64,000 bases of DNA from an uncultured bacterium (GTDB lineage Bacteria; Fidelibacterota; Marinisomatia; Marinisomatales; Marinisomataceae), in contig CALSYL010000001.1 of the NCBI GenBank assembly GCA_943841495.1, forward strand, positions 118,501-182,500, in the 5' to 3' direction. The notes beneath the pieces were generated by a model. The model saw only the letters and a program-made list of their open reading frames with translations, ran no database searches and was not told the origin of the DNA. This document shows positions 18,163 through 27,299 of the stretch, piece by piece. Made by a program: the position numbers and the translations under genes. Position 1 is the first letter of the stretch; each line of letters starts with the position of its first letter.

Positions 18163-19098
18163 TAGATCAATAGACTTTACAGAATTAATATCAACATTAT
18201 TTAATTCACCGCACCAATAGCTTAACCAGTCAATATAATTGATTAAGAAAAAAAGTGATGTGAGATTTTTTGGCACATTGTCGGGAACTGTCAAATGAGC
18301 AGCATAAGAAACTTTTGTGGATAAAATTTCATTGGTTATGTTCATTCGTTCTATATTTTTTGGCCATCCAATATGTATCCAAATCATAGAAAAATGTTTT
18401 TTATCAATATTTATGTTTTCCCACCCAACAATTTCATTATGATTCATTTCAGGAATTGTAATATTATATGATAGCATTTTACTATTCTCATTCAATTGAG
18501 ATTTTAATCGAAATCCAATTGAAGACAAATCTTCTTCCGTTACAATAATTGGAATAGTTTTATGAATTTTTTTGGCCTGCTTGTATACTTCAGATTTTTT
18601 TGAAGAAGATTCATCTGCAAAATTTTTAAGGCATTCAAAATCAATATTTGAAATTCCCTCTTTGTCAAAAATTGAAATAAGAATTGCTAAAGAAAAACCT
18701 AGGGCTGACCTTGGAGGATATCCTTTGGGTAATAATTGAAATTTTAATTTATCAGATTTTGCTTTCTTAAGTAATTTGCCTCCAGTCGTAATAACCATAG
18801 AGTGATCTGTAAGCCTTGAAGCATAATCATAGTAAGAAAGTGTTTCTTCAGTATTTCCTGAATATGAACAAAATATTACAAAGGTTGATTCATCAATTGG
18901 AGTATTTGGAAAATAGTTTCTTTCAACAACAATCTCTAATTCCGGAAATAAATCTTTTAAAATTAAACCAGCTATAGCTGAGCCACCCATACCAGCAATT
19001 ACAATCTTATTTACTGCCCCAAGATCAAAATTTTCTCTATCAAAATCTTTGTAAGAATCTTGAATATGTTTATAAAAATTGGCTATATGTTCTTTCAT
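18142..19098 (-). CDS. Bifunctional phosphoglucose/phosphomannose isomerase
   Basis: SIS-fold enzyme interconverting fructose-6-P with glucose-6-P and mannose-6-P, of the archaeal/FCB PGI-PMI type, not the classical ~550-residue Pgi. GMGGSAIAG (about 35-43) and SYSGNTEETLS mark the first SIS domain; the C-terminal half has the catalytic-region pattern MNHNEIVGW. 318 residues is typical. ATG at 19098 overlaps the preceding gene's stop as ATGA. Directly co-transcribed with a polyprenyl synthase and a phosphomannomutase, which makes the mannose branch likely. Confidence 0.87.
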   Translation of the reverse strand: MKEHIANFYKHIQDSYKDFDRENFDLGAVNKIVIAGMGGSAIAGLILKDLFPELEIVVERNYFPNTPIDESTFVIFCSYSGNTEETLSYYDYASRLTDHSMVITTGGKLLKKAKSDKLKFQLLPKGYPPRSALGFSLAILISIFDKEGISNIDFECLKNFADESSSKKSEVYKQAKKIHKTIPIIVTEEDLSSIGFRLKSQLNENSKMLSYNITIPEMNHNEIVGWENINIDKKHFSMIWIHIGWPKNIERMNITNEILSTKVSYAAHLTVPDNVPKNLTSLFFLINYIDWLSYWCGELNNVDINSVKSIDLLKKKIS

Positions 19099-20051
19099 TT
19101 TTTTCTCTTAATAATATAATAAATTAATTCTTTCAAACCTTCTTGAATGTCTTTAGGAAGATTGATTATAATTTCATCGCATTTCGAAATATATTTTTCT
19201 AATAATTGCTTAGCTTCAGATTTGATATTATTTGTTTCAAAATATTCTAATACTGCGCTCTTTTTTTTATCTTTATCATGATCTAAAATTGATTGTCTAA
19301 ATCTACTCCAAGATTTTGAATCTTTTTCAAGTGCAATACAATTTAAGATTGTTTTTTTATCTCTAATTACATCTGAATATGTACCTTTTCCCATTTCAAT
19401 ATCATCTGATATTAATTCTAAGATATCATCTTGAATTTGAAAAATTACCCCTAAATTTCTACCAAGCATTTTTAACTCATTAACATAATTTTCATGTTCA
19501 TTGCTAACAAGAGCAGCTATTTCAAAACATAACTCAAATAAAGATCCTGTTTTCTTTTGACTCATTTTAAGATAATCTTCAACAGTAATATTTTCTCTAC
19601 CTTCGAACTCCATATCATATGCTTGTCCCTCACATATTTCCAAGATAACCTCATTATATCTAATCAAAATTTTTAAAGTATTTTTTTTAATTTTTCCTAT
19701 AAATAAAGGTCCTAGAGCTCCTAAGCCATCTCCAGATAAAACCGCGTGAGCATTGTCCCATTTCTCATGGATTGTTGTGACGTTATGCCTTAATTCATCT
19801 TCGTCCATAATATCATCATGAACCAATGTAAAGCTATGCAATAATTCAACTCCTAAAGCACCATTTACAGAGTCTTCAATTTTATTATTAAAAAGATCGC
19901 CTAGAAAAAGTACTATAATTGGCCTAAGTCTCTTACCTGGTGAATTGACAAAGTATTTTATTGGATCATAAAGATAATTGGGACCTTTGATATCTTGAAT
20001 TTTTGAAAATTCTTTTAAAAAAATAGATTTATAATTTTCAAATTTATTCAT
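19095..20051 (-). CDS. Polyprenyl (isoprenyl) diphosphate synthase
   Basis: trans-Prenyltransferase condensing IPP onto an allylic diphosphate. GKRLRPIIV, the first Asp-rich motif DDIMDED after LLHSFTLVH, and the second QIQDDILE are visible; 318 residues from ATG 20051 (a TTG lies one codon earlier). The second motif reads DDxxE instead of the usual DDxxD. Product length (C15-C40) cannot be fixed from this view. Overlaps the phosphomannomutase stop by 8 bases and the isomerase start by 4. May serve quinone or polyprenyl carrier synthesis. Confidence 0.85.
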   Translation of the reverse strand: MNKFENYKSIFLKEFSKIQDIKGPNYLYDPIKYFVNSPGKRLRPIIVLFLGDLFNNKIEDSVNGALGVELLHSFTLVHDDIMDEDELRHNVTTIHEKWDNAHAVLSGDGLGALGPLFIGKIKKNTLKILIRYNEVILEICEGQAYDMEFEGRENITVEDYLKMSQKKTGSLFELCFEIAALVSNEHENYVNELKMLGRNLGVIFQIQDDILELISDDIEMGKGTYSDVIRDKKTILNCIALEKDSKSWSRFRQSILDHDKDKKKSAVLEYFETNNIKSEAKQLLEKYISKCDEIIINLPKDIQEGLKELIYYIIKRKK

Positions 20052-20787
20052 CAATATCTAATTTTTCTAATATCTTTTGTGTGTCTTTGTATCCATCTTC
20101 TGCTGAAGGCGCACCAGCTTGAAATACGCTACAATTTTCCTGCTCATTCATGATTTTGGCTAGAGGATAATCATTTCCACCTTCCATAGTTCTATCTCCT
20201 ATAAAAATATATTTATCATCAGGATAAAACTTTTTTACTTCAGATAATACTTGAGATTTATTCATTCCCTTAGGAGTTATATCGATTGAAATTTGACCTC
20301 CTATAACAGCATCAAGGTTATTCCATTTTTTTATGATTTCATCTGAAATAATGGATCTTTCATTTGATTTAACATCGTATTCAAAATAGTCTAACCTTTC
20401 TTCTAATGAACAATCTCTTCCAACTATACTAAAATTTAACATTGAACCTCTATCCTCGATATGATTACCAGCTCTTATAGGGTAAGGGCTGTCTTTTAGC
20501 TTAACTTCAAGAAATTCTAATAAATCTTTTTCAGGTTTGAACTCATGATTATATGAAAGATTGCCATCAAGCCAAAGCTGATTTCCTCCACAAGTAAAAA
20601 CACCTTCTGACATATCAAGAATATATTGAGGTACCTGTTCTTTAATTTTTTCTAAATTACTTCCACTAACAAGAAAAAAAGTGTGGTTTTTTGCCCATTT
20701 ACTATAAAATTTTTCAAAATCTGGTGTCATTTCTCTTCTTGATGGAGTTAATGTTCCATCCATATCAAAAATATATATTATTTTCAT
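20044..20787 (-). CDS. Phosphomannomutase, eukaryotic PMM2-type (HAD superfamily)
   Basis: HAD phosphatase-fold mutase interconverting mannose-6-P and mannose-1-P. The nucleophile motif DMDGTLTPSRREM is at residues 8-20. The cap and core match the eukaryotic PMM pattern: GSMLNFSIVGRDCSLEERLD, then GGQISIDITPKGMNKSQVL, and the metal-site IFIGDRTMEGGNDYPLA. 247 residues equals human PMM length; bacterial ManB/AlgC enzymes are unrelated and ~450 residues. Operon partner is a phosphoglucose/phosphomannose isomerase, so the pair would make mannose-1-P from fructose-6-P for GDP-mannose. Function is strongly suggested by sequence and context. Confidence 0.85.
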   Translation of the reverse strand: MKIIYIFDMDGTLTPSRREMTPDFEKFYSKWAKNHTFFLVSGSNLEKIKEQVPQYILDMSEGVFTCGGNQLWLDGNLSYNHEFKPEKDLLEFLEVKLKDSPYPIRAGNHIEDRGSMLNFSIVGRDCSLEERLDYFEYDVKSNERSIISDEIIKKWNNLDAVIGGQISIDITPKGMNKSQVLSEVKKFYPDDKYIFIGDRTMEGGNDYPLAKIMNEQENCSVFQAGAPSAEDGYKDTQKILEKLDIDE

Positions 20788-20790
20788 ATT

Positions 20791-22155
20791 TTATCCTTTT
20801 ATGGTTGCAAAATACTTAGTGGATTCTTTTTTAATTCTAGGTGCTAAATATAAAGCAGAAATCATTGTTGGAAAAGCCATTAACGCAAACATCGCATCAA
20901 CAATATTTACTGCTAAGTCCAATGAAAGCACAGATCCAAGAATTAAGGTTAAGACATAAAAAATTCTATAGTAAAATTTTGAACTTGCACCAAAAAGATA
21001 TGATGCACACTTACATCCATAATACGAATATCCAAACATGGTGGATAAAGTAAATGTTGCTACTGAAAAAATAAGGATGTAATCACCTACAATACCTAAA
21101 TGATTTGAAAACGATTTTTGCGTTAATGATACGCCTGTAAAGTTTCCTTCTATCCACTCGCTAGAAAGCAAAATAACTATACCGGTAATAGTACAAACTA
21201 TTAAAGTGTCAATAAGTGGCCCAATCATTGCTACGAGTCCAGACTTAATTGGTTGATTATTTTTTGATGCACCAATTGCCATCACCTCTGTACCCATTCC
21301 TGCTTCATTCGAAAATGCTGCTCTTCTAAAACCTTGACTAATTACTATTGCAGTTCCCGCAAAACCCCCTGCAACAGAACTACCATTAAATGCGCTATAA
21401 ATGATATTTGAAATTATTGAAGGAACTAAAGATATGTTTGATAAAACAATAAATAAACCTGCCAATAAATAAATAACAACCATAAAAGGAACAATTTTGG
21501 ATGCAACTTCGGCAATCCTACTTAAACCGCCAAAAATCACCATTGATACAAGCAATGCAATTACTATTCCTATTGATAGATTTAGATTAAAAGATTGTAC
21601 TAAGCTAGTATTGGCAGACAAATAGTCTGACATAATTTGAGTTAACTGATTTGCTTGAAGCAATGACAAGCATCCAACTAGTCCAGCAATGCTAAACCAA
21701 TAAGAAAGGAATTTAAATTTTTTACCCATCCCATATTCAATGACATACATCGGTCCTCCTTGGAGAACATTTTCAGAATCATATCCTCTGTACATAATAC
21801 CCAATGAACATGTAAAAAACTTTGTAGCCATTCCAACAACAGCGCTAATCCACATCCAAAATAAAGCTCCAGGACCGCCTAAAGATATAGCAACAGCTAC
21901 ACCTGCAATATTTCCAATTCCTACTGTACTAGATAATGCAGTTGACAGAGCTTGAAAATGAGTTATTTGTCCCTCATCATCTGGATCATCATGTTTTCCT
22001 AAAAGTATTTCAAAAGCATGCTTAAAATATCTGAATGGAGTTAATCTAGAATAAACTAAGAAAAAAATTCCTCCACCTATTACAAGATTTGCTACACCAA
22101 AATTTCCCCAAAGGAAATTTGATAACTGTGCAAAAAAATTATTAATTATATCCAT
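20791..22155 (-). CDS. Sodium:alanine/glycine symporter (AGCS family)
   Basis: Inner-membrane sodium-coupled transporter for small amino acids. 454 residues with about ten hydrophobic segments. Family landmarks: TALSSTVGIGNIAGVA (about 70-85), the glycine-rich LQGGPMYVIEYGMGKK, and FRRAAFSNEAGMGTEVMAIG. ATG at 22155; only 21 bases separate it from the divergent permease gene. Three bases upstream of the phosphomannomutase gene, so possibly in the same transcript, though functionally unrelated. Confidence 0.88.
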   Translation of the reverse strand: MDIINNFFAQLSNFLWGNFGVANLVIGGGIFFLVYSRLTPFRYFKHAFEILLGKHDDPDDEGQITHFQALSTALSSTVGIGNIAGVAVAISLGGPGALFWMWISAVVGMATKFFTCSLGIMYRGYDSENVLQGGPMYVIEYGMGKKFKFLSYWFSIAGLVGCLSLLQANQLTQIMSDYLSANTSLVQSFNLNLSIGIVIALLVSMVIFGGLSRIAEVASKIVPFMVVIYLLAGLFIVLSNISLVPSIISNIIYSAFNGSSVAGGFAGTAIVISQGFRRAAFSNEAGMGTEVMAIGASKNNQPIKSGLVAMIGPLIDTLIVCTITGIVILLSSEWIEGNFTGVSLTQKSFSNHLGIVGDYILIFSVATFTLSTMFGYSYYGCKCASYLFGASSKFYYRIFYVLTLILGSVLSLDLAVNIVDAMFALMAFPTMISALYLAPRIKKESTKYFATIKG

Positions 22156-22176
22156 GATTAAGTAAGTTACAATATA

Positions 22177-23272
22177 ATGAAAAAAATTGACTATTATATT
22201 CTGAGAGAATTTTCGACTACTTTTTTAATTGTATCATTATTTTTTACTCTTATATCTTTAATTGTAGATATTTTTGAAAATTTAAATCGCTTTATTGATA
22301 ATCAGGTTACTATGGATATTCTTCTTAATTATTATAAAGCTTCTTTACCTTCCATGGTCAGTGTTACAATCCCTGTTTCGTGCTTAGTGTCATCTGTTTT
22401 TACTTATGGTATGATGATTCAAAGAAAAGAATGGCTTGTGTTTAAATCATCCGGTTTAAGTCTCTACAGATTATCCTTTCCGGTTTTATTCTTAGGTTTA
22501 ATGTTAAGTATTGGTTCATTTTATTTTGATAATACTGTAGTAATAGAAAATAATAAGAAAAAAAACGAAATCAAGAATATCTATATGTCTAAAAATAAGA
22601 ACAGGAACCAAAGATAAGAGCGTTTTTGAAAATGTATACTTTCAGATTAATCAAAAAGATTTAGTAGCTATAGAAAAATTTAATAGCAACAATAATGTAG
22701 CTGTGAATTTAAACTTTATTGAAATTGATAATGGAATGTTATTGAGAAGAATCGACTCAAAAAAGGCAATTTGGGAAGAAACGAATTCGAAATGGAATCT
22801 TAAAGATTTTTCAATAAGAGAATTTGAAAAAGATGGATTAGAAAAAAATGTTATAATCTCAAAAAATGATTCTTTGGTAGCTTTAAAATTTGAACCATAT
22901 GATATCATTAAAACTGCAAGCAAGTCTGAAGAAGTATCCTACAGTGAATTAAAAAAACAAATTATTTCTTTAGAAAAAAATGGAGTTAATACACTAAGGT
23001 GGAAAGTTGATTTAAATTATAAAATAGCATATTCTTTTATATCTATAATAGTAATTTTTTGTGGAATTCCATTATCTGTTTATAGATCAAATACCACTCT
23101 AGCTTTTGGTGGCGGATTAAGTTTAGCAACAATTTTTTCTTATGTTATACTTTTGAAATTTGGTCAATCTCTTGCATACGGAGGAGTACTATCACCTATT
23201 TTGGGTGCTTGGATGTCAAATATAGTTTTTATTAGTATTGGAATCTATTTGATGATTAATGCTAGAAAGTAA
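22177..23272 (+). CDS. LptF/LptG-type permease (YjgP/YjgQ), reading frame interrupted by one extra base
   Basis: Inner-membrane component of the lipopolysaccharide export ABC complex. The first part (22177 to about 22595) has three membrane segments and starts MKKIDYYILREF, typical of YjgP/YjgQ; the second part (about 22596-23272) carries the periplasmic domain and the last three segments, with FCGIPLSVYRSNTTLAFGGGLS near the end. The frame changes at an A-run (22591-22595); removing one A restores a continuous reading MSKIRTGTKDKSVFENVYF and a full-length protein of about 364 residues. Both halves retain family-like sequence, so a sequencing error or very recent mutation is likelier than an old pseudogene. 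LptF versus LptG cannot be decided. Confidence 0.8.
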
Positions 23273-23277
23273 AACTA

Positions 23278-23760
23278 TTATTTATCGCTACTAATTTTTT
23301 CAATTTTAGTAACTGTAAATTTTGTTTTAATTCCACGAATATCTAGATGAAAAAAATCTCCAACTTTCTTACCAGCTACTTCTCTTCCAAATGGTGAATG
23401 ATAAGTTACTATAAATGGAAATAAATCTAGCTCTTCTTCGATTGGTCCTAAGATATAGTAGTCATCGGGATTACTTTTTCCTTCTTCGAGAATAGAAACC
23501 TTATTACCAAAACCAGCTTGATCAGTAGTGATTTCATTATCATTTATAACTCTAAAGGGGGCATATGACTGCATTAGTTGAATTTTGTATACAATCAAAC
23601 TTTGCTTTTCTCTTGCAGCGTGGTATTCGGCATTTTCTTTTAAATCACCATGATCCGCTGCTTCCCCGATTTTCTCTGATGTTTCTCTTTTGAGTTTCTC
23701 AAGAGATTTGATTTCTTCATCTAGGGCAAGATGAGTATTTTTTAAAATTAAAGTTGCCAT
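23278..23760 (-). CDS. greA: Transcription elongation factor GreA
   Basis: Stimulates RNA cleavage by stalled RNA polymerase. The N-terminal coiled coil carries GEAADHGDLKENAEYHAAREKQ (acidic tip D and E residues, about 32-53), diagnostic of GreA/GreB; the C-terminal FKBP-like domain has TYHSPFGREVAGKKVGD. 160 residues. ATG at 23760; convergent with the LptF/G-type gene, five bases apart. Confidence 0.95.
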   Translation of the reverse strand: MATLILKNTHLALDEEIKSLEKLKRETSEKIGEAADHGDLKENAEYHAAREKQSLIVYKIQLMQSYAPFRVINDNEITTDQAGFGNKVSILEEGKSNPDDYYILGPIEEELDLFPFIVTYHSPFGREVAGKKVGDFFHLDIRGIKTKFTVTKIEKISSDK

Positions 23761-23787
23761 TTATGATTCCTACTATTTATTTAAAAG

Positions 23788-23801
23788 CCAATTTACATTG
23801 G
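23788..23801 (-). terminator. Short hairpin downstream of pckA
   Basis: On the minus strand CCAAT-gtaa-ATTGG is followed by CTTTTAAATAAA within the 77-base gap between the pckA stop and the greA start. A 5-base AT-containing stem is weak; it is listed as the only terminator-like element between these two genes. Confidence 0.25.
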
Positions 23802-23837
23802 TGAAGCAAACTAATCAATGAGTATAGGCAGTTTAAT

Positions 23838-25421
23838 TTATGCACTAAATTCAGATTTAGGACCGGCTCCGATAATAGCCGAATCAGAAATATCATACTT
23901 TTCAAAATTTGATTTAAACAGTCTAGTGAGCATATTTCCTGTAGAAATATATTCTTCATGATTTGACCAACTTAAGTGAGGAACTAAAAATTTATTATCT
24001 AAACCATCAAGATTAAGTGGAATATCAAGGTTAAAAAATTGGTCTTTTGTCATTGCATTGAAGTTTAATTTATTTTCGGTAATTAAATCAATTATGTGCT
24101 TTGTTAATTTTAAGTCAATTCTCTGCGAACCGCTTGTTGAACTAGAACCAGACCATCCTGTATTGACTAAATAAACTTCTGAATTGAATTCATTTAATTT
24201 TTTTTCCAACAACTCTGCGTATTTAAGTGGATGAAGCGTTAAAAAAGGACCACCGTAGCATGGAGAAAATGCTGCAATAGGTTCATTAATTCCGGTTTCT
24301 GTTCCAGCCATTTTTGCAGTATAACCACTTATAAAGTGATACATGGCTTGCTTCTTATTTAATCTTGCTAAAGGAGGCATGATTCCATAAGCATCACAAG
24401 TTAAAAAGATTATTGACTTGGGGTGCGGTCCTGCACTCTTAAGCTTTTTTGATCCTAAAGAATTTTCAATAAAGTCTATTGGATAACAAATTCGAGAATT
24501 TTCACTTTTAGAATTATCATTAAAATCGACTTTTTTAGTTTCAAGATTATAAACAACATTTTCCAATAAGGTACCATGCTGAATAGCATTATAAATTTCA
24601 GGTTCTTTTTCCTTATCTAAGTTAATAGCCTTTGCATAACATCCGCCTTCAAAATTAAATATTCCATTATCAGACCAACCATGCTCATCATCTCCTATTA
24701 ATGGTCTATTTGCATTAGTACTTAAAGTAGTCTTTCCTGTTCCAGATAAACCGAAGAAGACAGTTGATTCCTCTTGAGATGCAGAAACATTTGCTGAACA
24801 ATGCATTGATAAAACATTTTTAAGAGGTAAATAATAATGCATCATGGAAAAAATACCTTTTTTCATTTCTCCTGCATACTCTGTTCCACCAATAATTGCA
24901 ATTTTTCTTTCAATATTAAAAACTATGAAATTTTCAGAGTTAAGTCCGTATTGCTCCCAATTCTCTTCTTTGACATCGTAAGCGTTAATAATAGTAAAAT
25001 CAGGATTAAAATCTTGTAATTGATCATGTGTAGGCCTTATAAACATATTATTTACAAAAAGCGATTGCCATGCTTTTTTTGTTACCATTCTGACATTAAG
25101 ACAATTATCAACATCATCTCCTGCATAACCATCAAATACATAATAGCTTGATGAAAGATTTTCATACGTATTTAATACTTTTTCTAATAAATAATTAAAA
25201 TTTTCTTCAGAAATTTTTTGATTTACTTCTCCCCACCATATATCTTCAGTGGAAGACTTATTATCAACAATAAACTTATCATTAGGTATTCTACCAGAAA
25301 ACTCTCCAGTATCTACCATTAAAGCACCATTTAAGCCAATTACACCCTCATTGTTATTTACAGCGTCGTTTATCAATGTGTCAACATGAGAGTTTCTTTT
25401 AAAATTAGAATTTTTAATCAT
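23838..25421 (-). CDS. pckA: Phosphoenolpyruvate carboxykinase (ATP)
   Basis: Converts oxaloacetate and ATP to PEP, the entry to gluconeogenesis from TCA intermediates. The kinase-1a P-loop GLSGTGKTTLS and the metal/phosphate site LIGDDEHGW are visible, along with NGALMVDTGEFSGRIPNDKF near the N-terminus. 527 residues is typical of the ATP type. ATG at 25421, one base after the recombinase stop. Fits a cell growing on amino acids imported by the nearby symporters. Confidence 0.96.
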   Translation of the reverse strand: MIKNSNFKRNSHVDTLINDAVNNNEGVIGLNGALMVDTGEFSGRIPNDKFIVDNKSSTEDIWWGEVNQKISEENFNYLLEKVLNTYENLSSSYYVFDGYAGDDVDNCLNVRMVTKKAWQSLFVNNMFIRPTHDQLQDFNPDFTIINAYDVKEENWEQYGLNSENFIVFNIERKIAIIGGTEYAGEMKKGIFSMMHYYLPLKNVLSMHCSANVSASQEESTVFFGLSGTGKTTLSTNANRPLIGDDEHGWSDNGIFNFEGGCYAKAINLDKEKEPEIYNAIQHGTLLENVVYNLETKKVDFNDNSKSENSRICYPIDFIENSLGSKKLKSAGPHPKSIIFLTCDAYGIMPPLARLNKKQAMYHFISGYTAKMAGTETGINEPIAAFSPCYGGPFLTLHPLKYAELLEKKLNEFNSEVYLVNTGWSGSSSTSGSQRIDLKLTKHIIDLITENKLNFNAMTKDQFFNLDIPLNLDGLDNKFLVPHLSWSNHEEYISTGNMLTRLFKSNFEKYDISDSAIIGAGPKSEFSA

Positions 25422-25422
25422 T

Positions 25423-26334
25423 TTATTTTTTTCCTCTAGGATGGGCTTTGTTTATTGTGCTTTGAAGTTTTTCTAAACTTACATGAGTGTATATTTGAGT
25501 TGATGATAGTTTAGAATGCCCTAAAAGTGACTGTATAGCGCTAATGCCAACACCATTATTTAATAAATGAGTCGCAAATGAATGCCTTAGAGTATGTGGC
25601 CCAAACGAGCTAACTGACAATCCTTTTAAATTACTCATAACTATATATTGAATTTTATTTCTTGATAACGGTTTATTTGTTTTATCGACGAACAAATTAT
25701 TATCTAAGTTTGATTTTAACAATGGATATTTTTTAATTTTTTCCAAATATTTTACTAATAGTTTTTCCGCAGTATCATCAAATTTAGCGTATCTTTCTTT
25801 ACCGCCCTTTCCCATGACTTTAATAGATTTTTCATTAAAGTCAATATCTCTTAAGGTTAGATTGGTCAGTTCCTCTAATCTCATACCGGAAGTAAAAAAA
25901 AGCATAATGACAGCTTTATCTCTTAATTTTAAAATTGAAATTTTATCAGTTTGATCAATTTTATCTAATACTTCATGAATTTTTTTCTCTGAAAGAAATG
26001 AAGGGATTGATTTCTTGAATTTTGGAGAGGGATAGGTTAAAATGCTATTTAGCGTCAAATCACTAATCAGCTCTTGATAATATAAAAATCTATAAAATGT
26101 TCTCAATGATGATAATGTTCTTGAAAAAGATCTAGGTCCAATTGATTGACTTAGATCGCTATGAAAATCGAAAATAATCTCTTTATTGATTTTTTTATAA
26201 TTAATTGAAAATTCTGTTGTATAAATCTCAAATTTTAAAATATCTCTTTTATATGCTTCTAGAGTTTTTTTAGAATAGCCTTTTTCAAATTCAAGAAATT
26301 CTAAAAATTCTTTTTTTGCTTCTTTAAATTTCAT
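25423..26334 (-). CDS. Tyrosine recombinase XerC/XerD-type
   Basis: Site-specific recombinase that resolves chromosome dimers. An N-terminal SAM-like DNA-binding domain (about 1-95) precedes the catalytic domain with Arg152, Lys177, His247-x-x-Arg250 (PHTLRHSFATHLL), His273 and nucleophile Tyr282 (STQIYTHV). 303 residues is the Xer size. It sits in a housekeeping run (rluD overlap of 11 bases) with no phage or transposon genes, so a chromosomal Xer role is favoured over an integrase. XerC versus XerD is undecided. Confidence 0.88.
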   Translation of the reverse strand: MKFKEAKKEFLEFLEFEKGYSKKTLEAYKRDILKFEIYTTEFSINYKKINKEIIFDFHSDLSQSIGPRSFSRTLSSLRTFYRFLYYQELISDLTLNSILTYPSPKFKKSIPSFLSEKKIHEVLDKIDQTDKISILKLRDKAVIMLFFTSGMRLEELTNLTLRDIDFNEKSIKVMGKGGKERYAKFDDTAEKLLVKYLEKIKKYPLLKSNLDNNLFVDKTNKPLSRNKIQYIVMSNLKGLSVSSFGPHTLRHSFATHLLNNGVGISAIQSLLGHSKLSSTQIYTHVSLEKLQSTINKAHPRGKK

Positions 26335-27295
26335 TATTAACTATCAGGTTTAATAGGTTAGTAAAATATTCATTGGGTTCTGCCTCAAAAATCATTTTCT
26401 TTTTAGTATCAGGATGTGTAAAAGATATTCTAGCGGCATGAAGGTAATGCCCACTATTTTGTTCAATAACTTTATTCATCTTTTTTTGAACTTCAGGTAA
26501 ATATTCGTTTAATTTATTAATTCCGCCTCCATATAAATCGTCACCAATAATCGGGAAGCCTAATTCACTACAGTGCACTCTAATTTGATGTGTTCTACCA
26601 GTGTTTGGATAAAAATTAACAGCAGAAAAATATCTGCCATTTTTTAAGAGCTTAAATTTTGATTTTGCATTTTTCCCTTTTTGTGATGACTGAAATTTTA
26701 ATGGATTTTTTTTACTTCTTGATAAAATATTATCAATTTTACCTTCGTTTTCTGTCCATTCTCCCCAGGTTAATGCTATGTACTCTTTTTGTACTTCTCT
26801 ATTTTTGAATTGATCGGCAATTTTCCAATGTGCGTGCTCATTAAATGGAATAATCATAACACCCGTTGTATCTTTATCAAGCCTATGAACAATTCCTGGT
26901 CTTAATGGATCGGGATGATTGCTTAATTCTTTTTCAAATCTATTTAAAATAATATTAACTAATGTTTTGTCTTTATTATTTGTGGTTGGATGAGAAATAA
27001 TCCCTAATGGTTTATTAATAATTGCAAAGCTATTATCACTATAGATTACTTCAAGAGGATAATCCCATTTTTTTAATGATGGAGAGATTTCGCTTAATTC
27101 AAATGAATTTTCATCAATTTCAATCTTGTCTCCATAAGATAGTTTAAGATTTTTTTTAGCGCTTTTATTATTAACAGTAATATTGCCATTCAAAATTAAT
27201 TTTTGAATTTTACTTCTAGAAAATTGAATCAATCTTGAAGATAAAAAGTTATCTAACCTTATTAATTCATCTGATGATGAAACGGATATTCTCAT
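26324..27295 (-). CDS. rluD: 23S rRNA pseudouridine synthase, RluD-type
   Basis: Isomerises uridines in 23S rRNA helix 69. N-terminal S4 RNA-binding domain (about 12-70) and RluA-family catalytic domain with Asp140 in HRLDKDTTGVM, then GRTHQIRVHCSELGFPIIGDDLYGG. 323 residues. ATG at 27295; lspA lies 4 bases upstream. The lspA-rluD neighbourhood is common in bacteria. Confidence 0.92.
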   Translation of the reverse strand: MRISVSSSDELIRLDNFLSSRLIQFSRSKIQKLILNGNITVNNKSAKKNLKLSYGDKIEIDENSFELSEISPSLKKWDYPLEVIYSDNSFAIINKPLGIISHPTTNNKDKTLVNIILNRFEKELSNHPDPLRPGIVHRLDKDTTGVMIIPFNEHAHWKIADQFKNREVQKEYIALTWGEWTENEGKIDNILSRSKKNPLKFQSSQKGKNAKSKFKLLKNGRYFSAVNFYPNTGRTHQIRVHCSELGFPIIGDDLYGGGINKLNEYLPEVQKKMNKVIEQNSGHYLHAARISFTHPDTKKKMIFEAEPNEYFTNLLNLIVNNEI

Positions 27296-27299
27296 AATT

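Noticed and set aside
22173..22178. TATAAT as promoter -10 for the LptF/G-type gene
   Set aside because: It overlaps the ATG itself (22177-22179), so transcription from it would start inside the coding sequence.
22177..22617. Two separate small membrane proteins instead of one LptF/G permease
   Set aside because: Neither half is a family member alone; together they give the exact expected length and topology.
25423..26334. Tyrosine recombinase as sign of an integrated element
   Set aside because: It is Xer-sized, overlaps housekeeping genes on both sides, and no attachment repeats, tRNA or phage genes are near.
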